The position numbers and the translations under genes are program-made. A DNA stretch of 64,000 nucleotides. Source: CBDCYS01 sp965226245 (GTDB taxonomy: Bacteria; Acidobacteriota; Terriglobia; Bryobacterales; UBA6623). Position 1 is the first letter of the stretch, and the number at the start of each line of letters is the position of its first letter. The notes below the pieces were generated by a model that worked only from the letters and a program-made list of their open reading frames with translations, was not told the origin of the DNA and made no database searches. The stretch covers positions 6,634,001-6,698,000 of the forward strand of contig CBDDCL010000015.1 in the NCBI GenBank assembly GCA_965226245.1, in the 5' to 3' direction. Positions 61,848 through 64,000 of the stretch are shown piece by piece.

Positions 61848-63352
61848 ACATACCGTCGCTGTGCCACCCCGCGTTTCGGCAAAAACCTGGCGTCGAAGGG
61901 CTGGAGTTCGAGGGCCGGTGGCGTACTTTCGGCGAAATCGAATCCGAATCGAACCGCTTGGCCGCTCGTTTGCGAGCCGGCGGCCTCACGCCGGGAGACC
62001 GTGTCGCCGTCTACATGAAGAACAGCCCGGAGCTGATTACCGTCTATCTTGCCGCGGTTAGTTCGGGGTTCATCTTCACGCCGATCAACATTCTGTACCG
62101 CGGGGGCGAGATTGAGCACATCCTGAGAGATGCCGAGCCCGCGGTTCTGTTCGCCGACCGGCAGGCGCAGGCGGTCTTGGCGCCGGTGCTGCAGCGCGTC
62201 TCCTCGGTACAGCTGCATTGGGCGGAGGATCTTGCGGAGCTTGCCGCCGGGCAGCTCCCGAATGATACTCCAGGCGAGCTAATTCAGAATGCGCTCACCG
62301 GCGACAGTGTGGCCGCGCTGGTCTACACCTCCGGCACAACGGGCAAACCAAAGGGGGCCATGCTGACGCACGGCAATTTTACAGCGAACGCGCTCAACCT
62401 GATCGACGCCTGGCGGATGACCGCTGAGGATCGTTTATTGCTGAGCCTGCCGCTGTTTCATGTTCACGGGCTCGGTAACGGGCTGCATACTTGGCTTGCG
62501 TTGGGGTATCGCGTACGCCTGCTGGAGCGATTCCTCAAGGAAACCATCGTGGACGAATTTCTTGACTTCCGCCCAACTGTATTTTTCGGGGTTCCGACGA
62601 TGTATGAGCGGCTGCTGGAGACTCCGCCCGGAGCCGCGCGGAAAATCGGCGAATTCATGCGGCTGTTTGTTTCCGGCTCGGCGCCCTTGCCGGCGGCGAC
62701 GCTCGAGAAGTTCCGCGGCCTGTTTGGCCACACGATTCTCGAGCGCTATGGCATGAGCGAAACTCTGATGAATACGTCGAATCCCCACGGCGGCGAGCGA
62801 CGGCCGGGGTCGGTGGGGTTGCCTCTGCCCAATGTGTCGATTCGGCTGAGTGATCCCGAGACCGGGGGGGAGGTTGCAGACGGAGAAACCGGCGAAGTGC
62901 AGATCCGAGGGTCAAACGTTTTTGCCGGCTACTGGCGCCAACCGAGGGCGACGCAGGAGGCGTTTACAGAAGACGGCTTCTTCCGGTCGGGTGATCTCGG
63001 CGTGCGGTCTGCTGACGGCTATATCACGCTCCAAGGCCGCGGCAAGGAGTTGATCATCTGCGGAGGCTTTAATGTCTACCCGCGAGAGGTGGAGGAGTTT
63101 CTGACGAAGCTGCCGGGAGTGAGCGAGGCGGCCGTGGTTGGCATGGAGGATCCGATCAAGGGCGAAGTTCCGGTGGCATTCATCGTGGCCGCGGAAGGAG
63201 AAGAGCCGGATTCCGATGCCCTGCAGCAGGCCTGCCGCAACGGGTTAGCGTCGTTCAAAGTTCCCAAGCGATTCGTTCTGAGGGAGGCCTTGCCGCGCAA
63301 TGCATTGGGCAAGGTTCAAAAGCGCTTCCTGAAAAACTTCTCCGAGCCGTGA
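61844..63352 (+). CDS. AMP-forming acyl-CoA synthetase, malonyl-CoA-synthetase-like
   Basis: This 502-residue ANL-superfamily enzyme has the P-loop YTSGTTGKPKGAML, a substrate region FFGVPTMYERLLE, and ERYGMSETLMNTSNPHGGER. DGFFRSGDLG and GRGKELIICGGFNVYPREVE form the hinge, and the catalytic Lys is in NALGKVQKRFL. The SNPHGGERRPGSVG segment and compact length recall malonyl-CoA synthetase (MatB) and related short-acid ligases; exact substrate is not certain. It is translationally coupled to the membrane phosphodiesterase upstream. All core motifs are present. Confidence 0.9.
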   Translation: MNIPSLCHPAFRQKPGVEGLEFEGRWRTFGEIESESNRLAARLRAGGLTPGDRVAVYMKNSPELITVYLAAVSSGFIFTPINILYRGGEIEHILRDAEPAVLFADRQAQAVLAPVLQRVSSVQLHWAEDLAELAAGQLPNDTPGELIQNALTGDSVAALVYTSGTTGKPKGAMLTHGNFTANALNLIDAWRMTAEDRLLLSLPLFHVHGLGNGLHTWLALGYRVRLLERFLKETIVDEFLDFRPTVFFGVPTMYERLLETPPGAARKIGEFMRLFVSGSAPLPAATLEKFRGLFGHTILERYGMSETLMNTSNPHGGERRPGSVGLPLPNVSIRLSDPETGGEVADGETGEVQIRGSNVFAGYWRQPRATQEAFTEDGFFRSGDLGVRSADGYITLQGRGKELIICGGFNVYPREVEEFLTKLPGVSEAAVVGMEDPIKGEVPVAFIVAAEGEEPDSDALQQACRNGLASFKVPKRFVLREALPRNALGKVQKRFLKNFSEP

Positions 63353-63521
63353 CCTTACTGGTAAGTACCTGCATCATGAAATTCGCGCCAAGCGTGGCGG
63401 AAAATTCGGGAGCCAGATTCAGAGCCCCGGCCGTGAGGGAGGGGTTGGCCGCTTCGACGCGCCTCATCCGGCAGCGGCTGCGCTCCCCTCTTTGGCTGCG
63501 GCTCGTTCGCGTCAGGGAGTG

Positions 63522-64000
63522 CTAGCCCGCTGGCTTGCCGTCTTGCGAGCCCGCCCCTTGTGCAGGCTGCTCCCCCAGCCCCCGCACCAGCAGGGAACGC
63601 ACTCGCTTGAACAGGGCCTGAAACATGGACGGGGTCATATCGGTGTTGTCGGCGAGCAGGTCAAAGAAATCCTGGGCCTCGATCCGAAGCAGCCAACTGC
63701 CCTCGCTGGCCGTGGCGGTCGAAACGCTGGGTTGCTGGTCAAAGAAGGCCCAGTTCCCGACCGTTTCGTTAGGGCCGACGGTGAACATCGGCTGCCCTCC
63801 GCGGCTCATTTCGATGCGGCCGGAGAGCACCACATACAATGCGTTGGATGGGGTGTTCTCCTTGAACAGAATGTCACCCCGTTGAAACTCAATCTGCGCC
63901 GCGATCGAGGCCACCAGAGCGAGTTCATCGGTCTCCAGTTCGCTGAACAGATCGACTTTCTGCAGCCGTATGGCTCGGTCGAGGGTGGTGAGCGTTTCCA
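63522..64000 (-). CDS. Cyclic-nucleotide-binding domain protein, N-terminus beyond the window
   Basis: The frame stays open to the right edge. The visible ~160 residues start LTTLDRAIRLQKVDLFSELE. They form one cNMP-binding beta-roll (RGDILFKENTPSNALYVVLS; GRIEMSRGGQPMFTVGPNET; GNWAFFDQQPSVSTATASEG) and end in a Gln/Gly-rich tail. The phosphate-binding cassette is poorly conserved, lacking the usual Gly-Glu and Arg, so nucleotide binding is doubtful. There is no C-terminal helix-turn-helix. Larger transporter or HEAT-repeat proteins often end this way. Confidence 0.8.
   Translation of the reverse strand, partial: ETLTTLDRAIRLQKVDLFSELETDELALVASIAAQIEFQRGDILFKENTPSNALYVVLSGRIEMSRGGQPMFTVGPNETVGNWAFFDQQPSVSTATASEGSWLLRIEAQDFFDLLADNTDMTPSMFQALFKRVRSLLVRGLGEQPAQGAGSQDGKPAG

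Overview
The window looks like a chromosomal segment of an Acidobacteriota genome, most likely Bryobacterales/Solibacteraceae-like. This is inferred from gene content and high GC, not from a marker gene. Supporting content includes DUF1501 with DUF1549/DUF1553 and DUF1592 with DUF1552 cytochrome/Tat pairs, several PQQ dehydrogenases, a TonB-type receptor with a carboxypeptidase-like N-terminus, a Ser/Thr kinase fused to a TolB-like propeller, and sulfatases. There is one tRNA gene, no rRNA and no CRISPR array.

Layout. 1-2.4 kb: an IS1595-family element with three small passenger ORFs, inserted with an 8-bp target duplication into a short hairpin element. 2.4-10.1 kb: a Tad (Flp) pilus locus with a divergent NarL-type regulator, two Flp pilins, CpaB, CpaE, CpaF, TadB, TadC and two micro-ORFs. 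No secretin or prepilin peptidase is present. 10.2-16.5 kb: broken genes (serine hydrolase, tyrosine recombinase, IS1634/IS91 pieces, PQQ dehydrogenase) around an intact pair encoding a helical-repeat protein and a SEC-C protein. 16.5-21.7 kb: an overlapping operon DUF1592, DUF1552, ankyrin. 22.6-26.4 kb: the opposing pair DUF1549/DUF1553 and DUF1501. 26.7-39.5 kb: a mobile-DNA hot spot around tRNA-Arg(UCU) with integrases, an excisionase, a broken primase, IS1595, IS1634, RAYT and IS6 relics. 39.5-49 kb: RidA, the TonB-type receptor, secreted proteins, the kinase and an exported kinase-like protein. 50.4-54.9 kb: cytochrome c, PQQ dehydrogenase, ferredoxin and sulfatase. 55-57.1 kb: a MazEF-like pair and a serine hydrolase broken by a nested insertion. 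57.2-64 kb: VOC protein, relics of a sulfatase and an aldo/keto reductase, a hypothetical membrane-protein pair, a membrane phosphodiesterase coupled to an acyl-CoA synthetase, and a partial cyclic-nucleotide-binding protein.

The most informative signal is structural. Two inverted, degenerate IS1634-type copies (about 14.1-15.5 kb and 36.8-37.9 kb) each abut one half of what appears to be a single PQQ dehydrogenase gene. Inverting the ~21 kb between them restores the gene order, which points to IS-mediated inversion. A second layered history is at 55.9-57.1 kb: a hydrolase gene was hit by a MITE-like element with CTAG flanks, and that element carries an ORF-less group II intron remnant. Removing the whole element with one CTAG restores the hydrolase reading frame. 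A second copy of the same MITE sits inside a recombinase relic at 29.0 kb.

I found no clearly new multi-gene system. The best candidates for uncharacterised function are the helical-repeat/SEC-C pair, the exported kinase-like protein at 47.6-48.4 kb, the two-gene hypothetical operon at 58.1-59.0 kb and the Tad-linked micro-ORFs. Family names are from memory of motifs; no database search was run.
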